Shown here piece by piece: positions 33,601-41,217 of a stretch of 64,000 nt of DNA. The stretch spans positions 1 through 64,000 of the forward strand of contig JADLAK010000101.1 of NCBI GenBank assembly GCA_020848275.1. The letters run 5' to 3'. Below the pieces are notes generated by a model. It had not been told where the DNA came from, made no database searches, and was given only the letters and a program-made list of their open reading frames with translations. The position numbers and the translations under genes were made by a program. How positions within the stretch are numbered: the first letter of the stretch is position 1; the number at the start of each line of letters is the position of its first letter. This DNA is from Planctomycetota bacterium. Its GTDB lineage: Bacteria; Planctomycetota; UBA8742; UBA2392.

Positions 33601-35935
33601 CGCCGGTGAACATCAGGACGCCGGTGCTGGTGTTTGAAACCGTGGTGCCGGTCGAGGTGAAGGCAAGGTTCACGGTCGCGTTCGCCGTGCCCTGCAGGTC
33701 GAAATCCGTGACCGTCAGCGCCGCAGTAATGAATGTAACCGTGCCGCTTGCGACCTGGAGGTGGCCCAGGTTGGTGGCGCCAAGCGCTGTTACGTTGAAC
33801 GTGCCCTGGAAGTTTATGATGCCGTTGTTGTTCACCGTGATGCCCGTGAACACCGTGGCGCCGGTAAAGCGCAGCGTGTTGCCGAGGGTAATGTTAAGGG
33901 TGCTTGCGCCGGGGTTGGTCGAGAAAATCGTTGTGCCTGTTCCGCCGATGAAGCCCAGTACTCCGCCAAGCTGCCCGGCGCTAGTCACCGTGATGTTGGT
34001 TCCCGTGGTGTCAAAGTTGATCGTGCCGCTGTTGTTCACCGTTACGCCCGTGAACACCGCCGCCGCGTTGTTGAGTTCCAGCGTGCCGGTTGCGGCAATG
34101 TTGAGGGCGCCGGTATTGAAAAAGGTAATTGAACCGATCACGTTGAGGGTTGTGCCCGCCGCAATCGAGACGTCGCCGGCGAGGTCGTCAACGGCGGCAA
34201 GCGTCAGGTCGGTGGTCCCGGCCCGGTTGAAGGCAACGTTACCGAGCGTGATGTTGCCTGCGCCGGTGAAATTGACGTTCGCGCCGCCGAGGGTGAGAGT
34301 GCCGCCGCTGGTCAAAGATCCCCCGGTGACGGTCAGGTCGCCGGTTATCGAACCGCCGCCGCTCAGCGCCAAGGTGCCGCCGCCGCTCTTGGCAAGTGTG
34401 GTGGCAAACGTCGCCGCGCCCGTCAGTGTGGCGTTGCCCGCGCCTGAGCGGGTCACCGCGCCCGTGGTGGTCACGCCCGCGCCGAAGGTGACGTTGGCGT
34501 TGCCGTTCATGTCCAGCGTCGCGATGCTGAGCGTATTGGCGTCAAAGGCCACAGTGTTGCCCGTGGCAACCTGCTCATTGGTGTCGATGTCGCCGGTAAG
34601 GCGGTTGGAGTTGTTCACGTTGACCGTGTTGAGGGTGCTGTCAAACACGATGCCGCCGTTGTTCGTGATCGTGACAGTGGCAAACGTGACGGTGCCGCCG
34701 CGCAGATCCAGCGCAGGGTTTGCGGTGCCAACGATCAGGCTGCCCGCACCGCCGCAGATGAAGTTGCCGTCAACACGCAGCAGCACGCCGTTGTTGATGG
34801 TCAGGTTGTTGTTGGCGTTGAGGGCGAAGATGCCGACCAGTCTCAGGTTGCCGGCAAGCACGAGGGTTGTGCCGCTGCCCACGGTGATGTCGCCAGTGAA
34901 GTCGTTCACCGAGTCCGGAGTCAGCGTCGTTGTGGCGCTGCTGTTGAACGTGGCGTTGCCGATAGCGATGGTGCCGGAGGTATTGAACGAGGCGGTGGTG
35001 CCGGTGATGTTGCTGCTGCCCGTGGTTACCGAGCCACTGCCGCTGACCGTGATGTCGCGGAAGTTGACGTTGAAGCCGGTGCCGTCGAGGCTGCCGCCTG
35101 AAATCGTGGCGGCGTCTCCCCCGCTGTTTCCGATGGACGAGTTTGCACCCAGGTTGACCGTGCCCGAGGTCTGGGTCAGGTTGCCGGCCATGTTGACGCC
35201 GCCTGCGAAGGTGACAGTGCCTGCGCTGCCCAACGTCAGGTTGGTGCAGTTCAGCATGTCGTTCACGGTGGTGGTATTTGCCGCCCCAACACAGTCGACC
35301 GTCGTGCCGAGGTCAACGCCGCCCGTTGTAACCATGTTGCTCTGGTTGGTGCTGTCAAAGCGCAGGGTGCCGGTGTTTGTGAGCGTCACGCCGGTAAAGT
35401 CCGCGTTGTTGTCAAAACGCATCACGCCCGAGTTGACCACTGTGCTTGCGCCAAACGTGACGGGGGCCCCGATGATGAGGGTGACGTTGGCCCCCACGGA
35501 CAGGGTTGCGCCGTTGCCGATCAACAGGCTGGCGAACATGATCGTACCGTTGCCGGTTAGAGCCAGCGTGCCGCCTGCAGCGATATCGACGTCCTGGAAG
35601 CCCGAAGTCGCCGTGGCCAGTGTGATCGTAACGCTGGCAGAACCGTCGATGTGGACATCCGGACCGCCGGGGTCTGCCGAAATCGTGACGCTCTGGGGGC
35701 CTGCGGCATCGAAGCTCGCTAACTCACCGGCGCCACCAAAACCCGGGTAAGTCACCGGCACTGTGGGAATGGTGCTGCTTGCAATATCCCAGTCGCCGTC
35801 GTCACCGTTGGTGCCGCCCGTGGTCCAGTTGCCGTCACCGCCGCCGGGCACATAAAAGCCGTTGGCGGCGTGCAAGTCCGTCATCAGGAAGGCCAGTAAC
35901 AACGCGACGACGCAAAGACTGGGTCTCGTTAACAT
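30665..35935 (-). CDS. Giant secreted/surface beta-helix repeat protein with C-terminal Cys-TM-Arg anchor
   Basis: A 1756-residue protein. It has an N-terminal signal peptide (LCVVALLLAFLMTDLHA), then ~1250 residues of degenerate ~20-30-residue beta-strand repeats rich in Gly, Asn, Thr and Val (such as LTVNGTLNLAGDLTETGNG), as in right-handed beta-helix or filamentous haemagglutinin-like proteins. A non-repetitive region (about 1250-1700) follows. The C-terminus is a tail with SCEL, one membrane segment (LPLVLVLLLVAAAALGVG) and a basic RRLRNK end. This resembles C-terminal sorting tags of the CTERM type but matches none I can name. GAGG lies 6 bases before the ATG. An adhesin or cell-wall-like role is inferred. 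Confidence 0.8.
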   Translation of the reverse strand: MLTRPSLCVVALLLAFLMTDLHAANGFYVPGGGDGNWTTGGTNGDDGDWDIASSTIPTVPVTYPGFGGAGELASFDAAGPQSVTISADPGGPDVHIDGSASVTITLATATSGFQDVDIAAGGTLALTGNGTIMFASLLIGNGATLSVGANVTLIIGAPVTFGASTVVNSGVMRFDNNADFTGVTLTNTGTLRFDSTNQSNMVTTGGVDLGTTVDCVGAANTTTVNDMLNCTNLTLGSAGTVTFAGGVNMAGNLTQTSGTVNLGANSSIGNSGGDAATISGGSLDGTGFNVNFRDITVSGSGSVTTGSSNITGTTASFNTSGTIAIGNATFNSSATTTLTPDSVNDFTGDITVGSGTTLVLAGNLRLVGIFALNANNNLTINNGVLLRVDGNFICGGAGSLIVGTANPALDLRGGTVTFATVTITNNGGIVFDSTLNTVNVNNSNRLTGDIDTNEQVATGNTVAFDANTLSIATLDMNGNANVTFGAGVTTTGAVTRSGAGNATLTGAATFATTLAKSGGGTLALSGGGSITGDLTVTGGSLTSGGTLTLGGANVNFTGAGNITLGNVAFNRAGTTDLTLAAVDDLAGDVSIAAGTTLNVIGSITFFNTGALNIAATGTLELNNAAAVFTGVTVNNSGTINFDTTGTNITVTSAGQLGGVLGFIGGTGTTIFSTNPGASTLNITLGNTLRFTGATVFTGITVNNNGIINFQGTFNVTALGATNLGHLQVASGTVTFITAALTVTDFDLQGTANATVNLAFTSTGTTVSNTSTGVLMFTGAVTIAGNLENTGNGTVEIDAGGTVGGLLAQNNSIINVDGALIVTGDVTAQDNTTIDGTGFALDIAGNVSVTTTADFIAGNGTQIGGSTVTLNSTGTIQVGSVTFDRAGTTTLTYNQANYFTANFTVSDGTTLNATGNLTINGVLTVGSGAAATFDINAGNLTLTAATGTVAANGILDVGGSLTLTGTTLTVNGTLNLAGDLTETGNGTLAGAGTTSFAVVATININIDGTGTFSLTAATVAAATTVNQNGDLLLIGSVTLAGNGTWNGSGNTLGLAAAATAVTITVNTGSFAVDSFTAGNTAGADVTVVVADAGSFTIISTTVPLANAGGQNTLTLSETSTGTILITGDVTVASDDAGTQGDGGSLSITASSTVTMQGDVTIGTTGLGGADLPVDGCQLSLGGASTLILGPNAVTPTFAVGRNSILAASGSVGNEAAITLASGTAYAMTLDGGVNVGFLDIDGYDAAGLQLLANFGEVLVVTFTFNNVNFLGGTVGGTHLSVTPDLVNARGGTGVGQARFSEIHFDSDITDTGLIVTAMVVNTSSLKIANAVDDYGVGFTVTAVEAETTGVTGSIGGDNDLADEINNITWGALAQNNVVTVSNAPSNPFGVSMGLGTTQVLLIATFAAAGSDPDITVNSIRLTFSGNNIATNIENVFITFDTNLDGVGDSPFSTSQDPSGAGAFTFTGDTQVITNGTSMRMMVIGDIIGGADVDDIQVEIIDASLDVGTDVASAATGSADSGVRAIASTSGVIYAGTGNPGVQTANPGDIKSALHFNISVDADSPIELTLTSIRIGIQTNESGTNLAIDHIASLTLWQGNGDASLGGGEVLLETVDNGATANGWAETGNLVEVTFGPTNIVILPGAFQDFWVSITFTAVAVDGVPQPTYTVFIDNTAGDALNGGGTTAFQGIVNGGSINLATATPGDPLEKEDTYHDEDNSCELAAHNQGRLPLVLVLLLVAAAALGVGRRLRNKESM

Positions 35936-35949
35936 AGTTCGCCTCGCAT

Positions 35950-35967
35950 GGCGGTCCTTGGACCGCC
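35950..35967 (-). other. Compact hairpin in the 5' leader of the surface protein gene
   Basis: A near-perfect palindrome GGCGGTCC-tt-GGACCGCC lies 15 bases upstream of the start codon, next to the GAGG ribosome-binding site. It could affect translation initiation or be a repeat; no function is known. Confidence 0.5.
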
Positions 35968-36023
35968 GTGGTCCGAATACAACCCGTCACTCAGCCCGGA
36001 AACGAACTCGCCTCCGAAGCCAA

Positions 36024-36051
36024 TCAATATACGAACAAAAAAGAATCGCAA
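36024..36051 (-). promoter_or_regulatory. Possible sigma-70-type promoter of the surface protein gene
   Basis: Read on the minus strand, TTGCGA (36046-36051) is followed after 16 bases by TATTGA (36024-36029), a moderate match to -35 and -10 boxes in an AT-rich stretch. The 279-bp gap 35936-36214 has no gene; besides this it holds the leader hairpin and the cytochrome gene terminator. Confidence 0.35.
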
Positions 36052-36162
36052 CGAAGTTACCCATCACGCCAACTTTGCGCAAGTATCTATCCGAAATGGG
36101 GTTTACGTGGGCGATTCAATGCAATTGGCGGGCGCTAACTCTGCCCTTTGCAATCGCGCAAA

Positions 36163-36188
36163 CAAAAGGGCCGGACGATGTCCGGCCC
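36163..36188 (-). terminator. Intrinsic terminator of the cytochrome gene
   Basis: A 9-bp stem GGGCCGGAC (36168-36176)/GTCCGGCCC (36180-36188) has a 3-base loop. On the minus strand it is followed by ttttgttt. It lies 27 bases beyond the stop codon at 36215. Confidence 0.88.
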
Positions 36189-36214
36189 CAAAACGCCAGG
36201 TTGTCTTCCTTTAG

Positions 36215-36781
36215 TTAGTCTTCCTTGGGCCGGTACTTCTTGTGGCAGCCGCCGCAGGAGCTGCCAATCTTGTCCTTGCACTTTGCGGCGTCGTCCCAAC
36301 TGCTCTTCTTGGCAACCTTGGAGTATTCCTTGGCCTGCTTTTCAAGGTCGGCGGCCCAGTCCTTGTAGTCCTCGGCGTCGCGCACGTCAGCCTTGTGGAA
36401 TTTCAACATCTTGGGCGCAAGTTCCGCGAGTTTGTCGGCGGCGTCACTGGCGTCTTTGCTGACTTTGGTGCGCTGGGCGGCCTTGAGTTTGTCCCACTCT
36501 TCCTGGATACCTTCCATCAGCTTTTCCATGCCTTCATCGGTAAGCCATTCTTCTTTCGCGCCGTCCTTGGTTGCATCCTTCTTGACGCCGTCCTTGGCGC
36601 CGTCCTTCGTTCCATCTTTTGTGCCGTCCTTGGCGGGAGTGTCCTTTGAAGGCGCGTCCTTGGCGCCATCCGCCGGTTTGTTGGTGTCTTTGGTCGTGGT
36701 CTGCGCCATCACGATGGAAAGCCCCACAAAGGTTCCCAACAGCACAATTATCAACGCAGGAAAAATGGACTGCCAACGCAT
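36215..36781 (-). CDS. Cytochrome c'-like periplasmic c-type cytochrome with KDG-repeat linker
   Basis: A 188-residue protein. An N-terminal signal or anchor segment (IFPALIIVLLGTFVGLSIVMA) precedes a lysine/aspartate/glycine low-complexity linker (about 30-77, with repeated KDGT and KDGA), then a helical region. The single haem site CGGCH (C176, C179, H180) is near the C-terminus and is followed by KKYR. A C-terminal CxxCH-x-x-Y/F-K/R in a four-helix bundle is characteristic of cytochrome c' (cytochrome_C_2 family), though the helical core is short. The physiological role is unknown. GGAG lies 9 bases before the ATG. The same KDG/KDA linker type occurs in the giant kinase at 9374-14380. Confidence 0.8.
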   Translation of the reverse strand: MRWQSIFPALIIVLLGTFVGLSIVMAQTTTKDTNKPADGAKDAPSKDTPAKDGTKDGTKDGAKDGVKKDATKDGAKEEWLTDEGMEKLMEGIQEEWDKLKAAQRTKVSKDASDAADKLAELAPKMLKFHKADVRDAEDYKDWAADLEKQAKEYSKVAKKSSWDDAAKCKDKIGSSCGGCHKKYRPKED

Positions 36782-36944
36782 GGATGAGTCTCCCGGTGAA
36801 CTTCGAACCGCTGCCCTGCGCCATAATACGCGCTACAAGGCTGCCATCTAGCGTTTAAACACTCGCACAGTCAGGCAACTTTGACGTACACTATGCGCCT
36901 GCCAACATTCCGGCATATCGAACAGGCACTCCATAGAGGTTGAG

Positions 36945-37238
36945 ATGGCCGTCAAGAAACGTTCAAAGTCCGAAACCGACAGCGGTATCAAGCCGGGCAT
37001 CGTCACTCAAGTCTTCGACCGCGTTCGCACCATCAAGCTGCGCCACCCGGAGTTGTCGCGCCGCGTGGATGGCCTTGAGTCCGAGATCCGCGACAAGCTC
37101 ATGTCCATCAAGGACTCGATTGACGAATTTCCCAAGGTCGAGAAGGAACTGATCACGGTGCTGGTGATCAACGGCGTGCATAAAATGTGCGACGAAATCC
37201 TGATTGACGCCGATGGTGAGGCGCCCGAAGAAGCCTAG
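36945..37238 (+). CDS. Small hypothetical protein, 97 aa, first gene of a kinase operon
   Basis: A small, charged, helical protein starting MAVKKRSKSETDSG, with no signal peptide or membrane segment. I do not recognise a family. AGAGG lies 6 bases before the ATG. Its stop codon is 2 bases before the start of the Ser/Thr kinase gene, so both are probably translated from one mRNA and may act together (adaptor or substrate of the kinase, by inference). A weak TTGACG element lies about 60 bases upstream. Confidence 0.72.
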   Translation: MAVKKRSKSETDSGIKPGIVTQVFDRVRTIKLRHPELSRRVDGLESEIRDKLMSIKDSIDEFPKVEKELITVLVINGVHKMCDEILIDADGEAPEEA

Positions 37239-37240
37239 AC

Positions 37241-38848
37241 ATGGCAACGAAGCAGGAAATGCTCATCCTCGCCCTTGCTGTCAAGCAGGGGCTCATCGAC
37301 CGCACCAAGGCGCAGGAATGCGTCGACGAGCAGATGCGTCGTGAGGATGCCGGCAAGCCCGCGAACATCCTCGACATCGCCATCGAGATGGGCATCCTGA
37401 CCGCCGAGCAAGCCGAGTCGCTTACCGGTGGCATGCCCGAGCCCGCCGAGGCGCCCATGCCCGGCGGCGACAAAGTCAGCCTCGATCAGGCGCGCCTGAT
37501 CAAGATCTTCGACGTTCAAAAAGAAGTCGGCCAGGGCGGCATGGCCAGCGTGTTCCTCGCCACCGACAAGCGCAACAACCAGCGCTGCGCACTGAAAGTG
37601 CTTTTCCCCAAGCACACGCGCAACAAAGTTTTCGTCGAGCGGTTCATGCTTGAGGGCAAACTGCTCAAGGAATTCGATAGTCCCAACATCGCGCGCGGCT
37701 ATGAGTTCGGCGTCGCGCAAAAAGAGGGCCCGGTGCCGCTGTACTTCATGAGCATGGAATACATCAACGGCGTCAGCATCCAGGACATGCTTGACAAGGA
37801 AGGCAGCTTCCCCGAGACCAAGGCCATCCACGTCATCACTGAGGCCGCCAAGGGCCTGGCCTACATGCAGGAAAAGGGCTACGTGCACAAGGACGTCAAG
37901 CCCGACAACATCATGTGGAACAAAGACGGCCGCGTGATGCTCGTTGACCTTGGCTTTGCAGCGCCCATCCGCGGCGACCTCAAGGGCAAGTACCTGGATG
38001 AAACCTGCGGGACGGTCCAGTACATCTCGCCCGAACAAGCCAAGGGCCAGGCCGACGTCGACATCCGCGCCGATATCTACAGCCTTGGCGCGACGCTTTA
38101 CCACATGGTCATCGGCAAGCTGCCCTTTGCGGGCCAGGACCAGATGGAAATCATGTCCAAACAGGTGATGGAAAACCTCGACGCCCACATGCTCAAGGGC
38201 GGCAAAATTTCCATGCACATGCACTACTTCATCGAAAAGATGATGGCCAAGGACCGCGACATCCGCTACCAGACCGCGCGCCAGATCGTCGATGACATCG
38301 GCGAAGTGCTCAAGGGCGCGGCTGACATGGTCTACGACCCCAGCAACGACCCGGGCAATCCCTTTGCGCTTGGCACCGGCAGCGGCCGCAACCAGCGCTC
38401 GCCGTCGGCCAGCATTCGTTCGCTGCCCGCGAACTCGACGTCCGTCCGCAACCCCATTCCCGGCGCGGGAAGTGTGCGCGCGCCCGTCGCCAACCCCGGC
38501 GGCTCAACCACCAGCATCCGCCGCCCGGTGCTGCCCGGCGGCAGCGGCGTCCACAAGAAGCCCACCGGCCAGGTCCCCGGCGCAGGCGCGCCTCGCCCGG
38601 TGCTGCCGGGAAGTTCCAGCCGCAGTGTGCCGCCCAACGGCAATTCAGGCCGCGCGCCGCTTCCTCCGGGCCAGCCGCCGCAACGCATCACCAATATCCC
38701 CGCGCCCGCCAAACCTGCGCCGCCAGCGCCCGCCAAAGTACCTGTGGGCGGCGGCAATGGCACCACCAGCGTGCGGCTGCCCGCGCCGGGCAAGCCCGGC
38801 TCGCCGCCCAGCGTGCGTATGCCTGAAAAGCGCAAACCGGGACAGTAG
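37241..38848 (+). CDS. Cytoplasmic Ser/Thr protein kinase with N-terminal helical module and Pro/Ser-rich tail
   Basis: A 535-residue protein. Residues 1-65 form a helix-pair module (LILALAVKQGLIDRTKAQECV and AIEMGILTAEQAESL) resembling the N-terminal repeats of PilB-type ATPases. The kinase domain follows (about 88-355): glycine loop VGQGGMASVF, K119 in CALKV, and SPEQA. Two motifs are variant: HKD replaces HRD (216-218) and DLG replaces DFG (236-238); the catalytic Asp and metal Asp are kept, so activity is likely. The last ~170 residues are a proline/serine/glycine-rich disordered tail. There is no membrane segment, unlike the kinase at 9374. It follows the small gene at 36945 by 2 bases. 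Confidence 0.92.
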   Translation: MATKQEMLILALAVKQGLIDRTKAQECVDEQMRREDAGKPANILDIAIEMGILTAEQAESLTGGMPEPAEAPMPGGDKVSLDQARLIKIFDVQKEVGQGGMASVFLATDKRNNQRCALKVLFPKHTRNKVFVERFMLEGKLLKEFDSPNIARGYEFGVAQKEGPVPLYFMSMEYINGVSIQDMLDKEGSFPETKAIHVITEAAKGLAYMQEKGYVHKDVKPDNIMWNKDGRVMLVDLGFAAPIRGDLKGKYLDETCGTVQYISPEQAKGQADVDIRADIYSLGATLYHMVIGKLPFAGQDQMEIMSKQVMENLDAHMLKGGKISMHMHYFIEKMMAKDRDIRYQTARQIVDDIGEVLKGAADMVYDPSNDPGNPFALGTGSGRNQRSPSASIRSLPANSTSVRNPIPGAGSVRAPVANPGGSTTSIRRPVLPGGSGVHKKPTGQVPGAGAPRPVLPGSSSRSVPPNGNSGRAPLPPGQPPQRITNIPAPAKPAPPAPAKVPVGGGNGTTSVRLPAPGKPGSPPSVRMPEKRKPGQ

Positions 38849-38976
38849 CCGGTTGTCAGTACAAGCTATCGCCCTTCCCTATATCGTCGTTGTCGTTACC
38901 GGCAACTGACTACCGACAACGGGCCACGCCTTTTGATACTGGGAATTTTGACGGCTCGAAGCTTGTTCATACTCCG

Positions 38977-40068
38977 ATGACTGAAGTAATCACCGACATC
39001 CACCCAACGAAACACTGGACCAAACTCGACGATGGCCGCGTGCAGTGCGACATTTGCCCGCGCCTGTGCAAACTTGGCGAGGGCCAGCGCGGTTTTTGTT
39101 TCGTGCGCGCCAATGTCGGCGGCGAAATCGTGCTGACGACTTACGGGCGTTCCTCGGGCTTCTGCATCGACCCGATTGAAAAGAAACCGCTCAGCCATTT
39201 TCTGCCGGGCACGCCGATCCTGAGCTTCGGCACCGCGGGCTGCAACCTGGGCTGCCGCTTCTGCCAGAACTGGGACATGTCGAAGTCGCGCGAAATGGAC
39301 ACGCTCGCCGACCAGGCTTCGCCCGCCGCCGTGGCGCAGGCCGCCAAACAACTGGGCTGCGACAGCGTCGCGTTCACCTACAACGACCCCGTGATCTTCC
39401 ACGAATACGCCATCGATGTTGCCGACGAGTGCCGCAAACTCGGCGTCAAGGCCGTCGCCAAGACCGCGGGTTACGTCTGCGACGCGCCGCGGCGCGAATT
39501 CTACGCGCACATGGATGCGGCGAACGTCGACCTGAAGGGATTTACGGAAAAGTTCTATCAGAAGGATTGCATCGGGCATTTGCAGCCCGTGCTGGACACG
39601 CTGGTTTATCTGCGGCACGAGACCAAGGTCTGGTTCGAGGTCACGACGCTGATTATTCCCGGCGAAAACGACAGCGACGCGGAAATTCGCGAGATGTCGC
39701 AGTGGTTCATGAAGAATCTCGGCCCTGACGTGCCGCTGCACTTCACGGCCTTTCACCCGGACTTCAAGATGACCGACAAGCCGCGCACGCCGGAAGCGAC
39801 GCTGACGCGCGCGCGCAAAATCGCAATGGATGAAGGCCTGCGTTACGTCTACACCGGCAACGTCCATGACGAAGACGGCGAAAGCACGTATTGCCCCGGT
39901 TGCCGCAAGAAATTAATCGGTCGCGACTGGCACACGCTGACGGCCTGGAATTTAACCGCGGACGGCAAGTGCAAATTCTGTGCGACCCAAATCCCCGGCG
40001 TCTTCAACGCCAAACCCGGCACCTGGGGCGCCAAACGACAACCGGTGCGTCTCAATACAACGGCCTAG
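38977..40068 (+). CDS. amrS: AmmeMemoRadiSam-type radical SAM enzyme (AmrS-like)
   Basis: A 363-residue protein. It begins with a cysteine-rich region (CDICPRLC and CFVRAN; C24, C27, C31, C41), then the radical SAM cluster CNLGCRFCQNWD (C89, C93, C96), the FTYNDPVIFHEYAIDVA and NVDLKGFTEKFY motifs typical of AmrS, and a C-terminal cysteine set (YCPGC, CKFC). In many genomes AmrS is encoded with AMMECR1 and Memo proteins, but neither is in this window. Substrate unresolved. The ATG at 38977 is preferred because an upstream TTG would add a segment lying in repetitive intergenic sequence; no strong Shine-Dalgarno is seen. Confidence 0.88.
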   Translation: MTEVITDIHPTKHWTKLDDGRVQCDICPRLCKLGEGQRGFCFVRANVGGEIVLTTYGRSSGFCIDPIEKKPLSHFLPGTPILSFGTAGCNLGCRFCQNWDMSKSREMDTLADQASPAAVAQAAKQLGCDSVAFTYNDPVIFHEYAIDVADECRKLGVKAVAKTAGYVCDAPRREFYAHMDAANVDLKGFTEKFYQKDCIGHLQPVLDTLVYLRHETKVWFEVTTLIIPGENDSDAEIREMSQWFMKNLGPDVPLHFTAFHPDFKMTDKPRTPEATLTRARKIAMDEGLRYVYTGNVHDEDGESTYCPGCRKKLIGRDWHTLTAWNLTADGKCKFCATQIPGVFNAKPGTWGAKRQPVRLNTTA

Positions 40069-40069
40069 A

Positions 40070-40098
40070 GAACCAGAGCCCATCGCGTCAGCGATGGG
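40070..40098 (+). repeat. REP element, copy 1
   Basis: A GAACCAGAG head is followed by the stem CCCATCGC (40079-40086)/GCGATGGG (40091-40098) with loop GTCA. It is inverted relative to copies 2 and 3. It sits between the amrS stop and the end of the RAYT gene. Confidence 0.88.
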
Positions 40099-40104
40099 AT
40101 TGGT

Positions 40105-40581
40105 TCATTGCCTGTGCAACACATAGTGCACAGCGTGGGCCAGAGAATCCGTGTCCCACAAATACCGAGTGCTTCCGCCGTCGGTCCACACAGGACGGTC
40201 GGGCAACACCAGCTTCAACTCGCGAAGGCGGCGGGTTGAATATCGTTTGAAGTCGCCAAGAATTTTGGAAACACCGACCCGTCCGTTTGCCACGACGTGC
40301 ACATGGTTGGTGCGGACATTGAGCGCGCCCAAGTACCACTCACGATGAACGCAAACCTCGCGAATGGCGGCATCGACGGCACTTCGCATGGGGTCATCAA
40401 GAATCAACGGCGGAAACCGCAACTTGGATTCGAAGTGGTGGACAAGCTTGGGGTCCGTTTCCAGTCGGGGCCAGCCATAGGCGGCAAGATCACGCGACAC
40501 CGATCCACGTTCGTCACCGTGGAGCCATGTACCGTAGCAAGTATATGTAATCAAGTACGCTGCAGGATCGTTGTAACGCAT
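40105..40581 (-). CDS. REP-associated tyrosine transposase (RAYT, TnpA_REP type)
   Basis: A 158-residue Y1-type HUH nuclease. The HUH motif is HVH at 93-95 (TNHVHVVA), and the candidate catalytic Tyr is Y114 in FKRYSTRRLRE. The N-terminal YLITYTCYGTWLHGDERGSV and the WTDGGSTRYLWD segment are typical of the IS200-related REP-associated family. It is flanked by inverted REP hairpins (40070-40098 and 40593-40622), the usual arrangement for a RAYT and its substrate. RAYTs are generally vertically kept single-copy genes that mobilise or process REPs. Intact by eye. Confidence 0.92.
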   Translation of the reverse strand: MRYNDPAAYLITYTCYGTWLHGDERGSVSRDLAAYGWPRLETDPKLVHHFESKLRFPPLILDDPMRSAVDAAIREVCVHREWYLGALNVRTNHVHVVANGRVGVSKILGDFKRYSTRRLRELKLVLPDRPVWTDGGSTRYLWDTDSLAHAVHYVLHRQ

Positions 40582-40592
40582 AGGGTGTTTAT

Positions 40593-40622
40593 CCCATCGC
40601 TAACGCGATGGGCTCTGGTTCA
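40593..40622 (-). repeat. REP element, copy 2
   Basis: The stem CCCATCGC (40593-40600)/GCGATGGG (40605-40612) has loop TAAC and is followed by CTCTGGTTCA, the reverse complement of the head of copy 1. Copies 1 and 2 thus form an inverted pair around the RAYT gene. Confidence 0.88.
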
Positions 40623-40649
40623 CTCAGCCCACGCCTAAATAAGAGAGAA

Positions 40650-41084
40650 TCAACCGCCTTGGTTCTTGCGATACCAGGCGACGAGTTCAGACAAGTCAAT
40701 CTTTCCGGATGTTCTGTCCCCTTCGAATCGAAATGAAACACCATTCACGCCATACCCTGACGTAGATCGATTACCTTCCTGGTGGATTGCGCAGCCTGAA
40801 AACACGTCCCAATATCGGCCATTAACCGTAATTCGTCCGTCGGGCAGGTCTTTGGTCATTCGCTCCGGAATCTTGTACTTCTCGCGCATTAGGGCCGCAA
40901 AAGCTGCACGTTCTTCTTCGGAAAGCGATTGCTCGACGATTCTGTCGTTGTAGGGGATGTACACAGTCAACGTCTTGTCGACCGCATCTCTTGATGGCCC
41001 GCTGTCCACGCATCCAGCAAGACCGATGACAAAGCCACAGACGAAAATCAGGATGGTGCGCATGTATTGCGTTAACGATTTCAT
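40650..41084 (-). CDS. Putative lipoprotein of unknown function
   Basis: About 144 residues from the ATG at 41084; an ATG at 41063 is an alternative. A signal peptide (RTILIFVCGFVIGLAGC) ends in a lipobox LAGC, so the mature protein should be lipidated at the cysteine. The remaining ~110 residues are polar with no recognised domain. It contains a conserved-looking DGRITVNGRYWDVFSGC segment. The ORF extends further upstream through a REP copy, which I do not accept as coding. It lies between two REP copies, in a region of lower GC than its neighbours. Confidence 0.65.
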   Translation of the reverse strand: MKSLTQYMRTILIFVCGFVIGLAGCVDSGPSRDAVDKTLTVYIPYNDRIVEQSLSEEERAAFAALMREKYKIPERMTKDLPDGRITVNGRYWDVFSGCAIHQEGNRSTSGYGVNGVSFRFEGDRTSGKIDLSELVAWYRKNQGG

Positions 41085-41173
41085 GCGCATCATTGTTGCA
41101 TTGGGGATTGCACTGGGCCAGACCAGCCGCGTGATGAGCCATCGTGCTAGCGGAAGCTTAGCCGTGATGACAT

Positions 41174-41203
41174 CCCATCGCAGACGCGATGGGCTCTGGT
41201 TCA
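41174..41203 (-). repeat. REP element, copy 3
   Basis: The stem CCCATCGC (41174-41181)/GCGATGGG (41186-41193) has loop AGAC and is followed by CTCTGGTTCA, in the same orientation as copy 2. It lies just downstream of maf on the minus strand. Confidence 0.88.
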
Positions 41204-41217
41204 CTGGCACCGCCGGT

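Noticed and set aside
33270..35750. An 826-codon plus-strand open frame opposite the giant surface protein
   Set aside because: It is the antisense shadow of a GC-rich, Val/Thr/Gly repeat gene; its product is a monotonous Val/Pro/Ser/Thr string without domains, signal peptide or ribosome-binding site, while the minus-strand frame has all of these.
30665..35935. Classification of the surface protein as a classical autotransporter
   Set aside because: The C-terminus is a single hydrophobic helix with a basic end, not a ~300-residue beta-barrel domain.
38890..38976. TTG start adding 29 residues to the AmrS-like protein
   Set aside because: The added segment lies in intergenic sequence with partial repeats and does not match the family N-terminus, which begins near the ATG at 38977.
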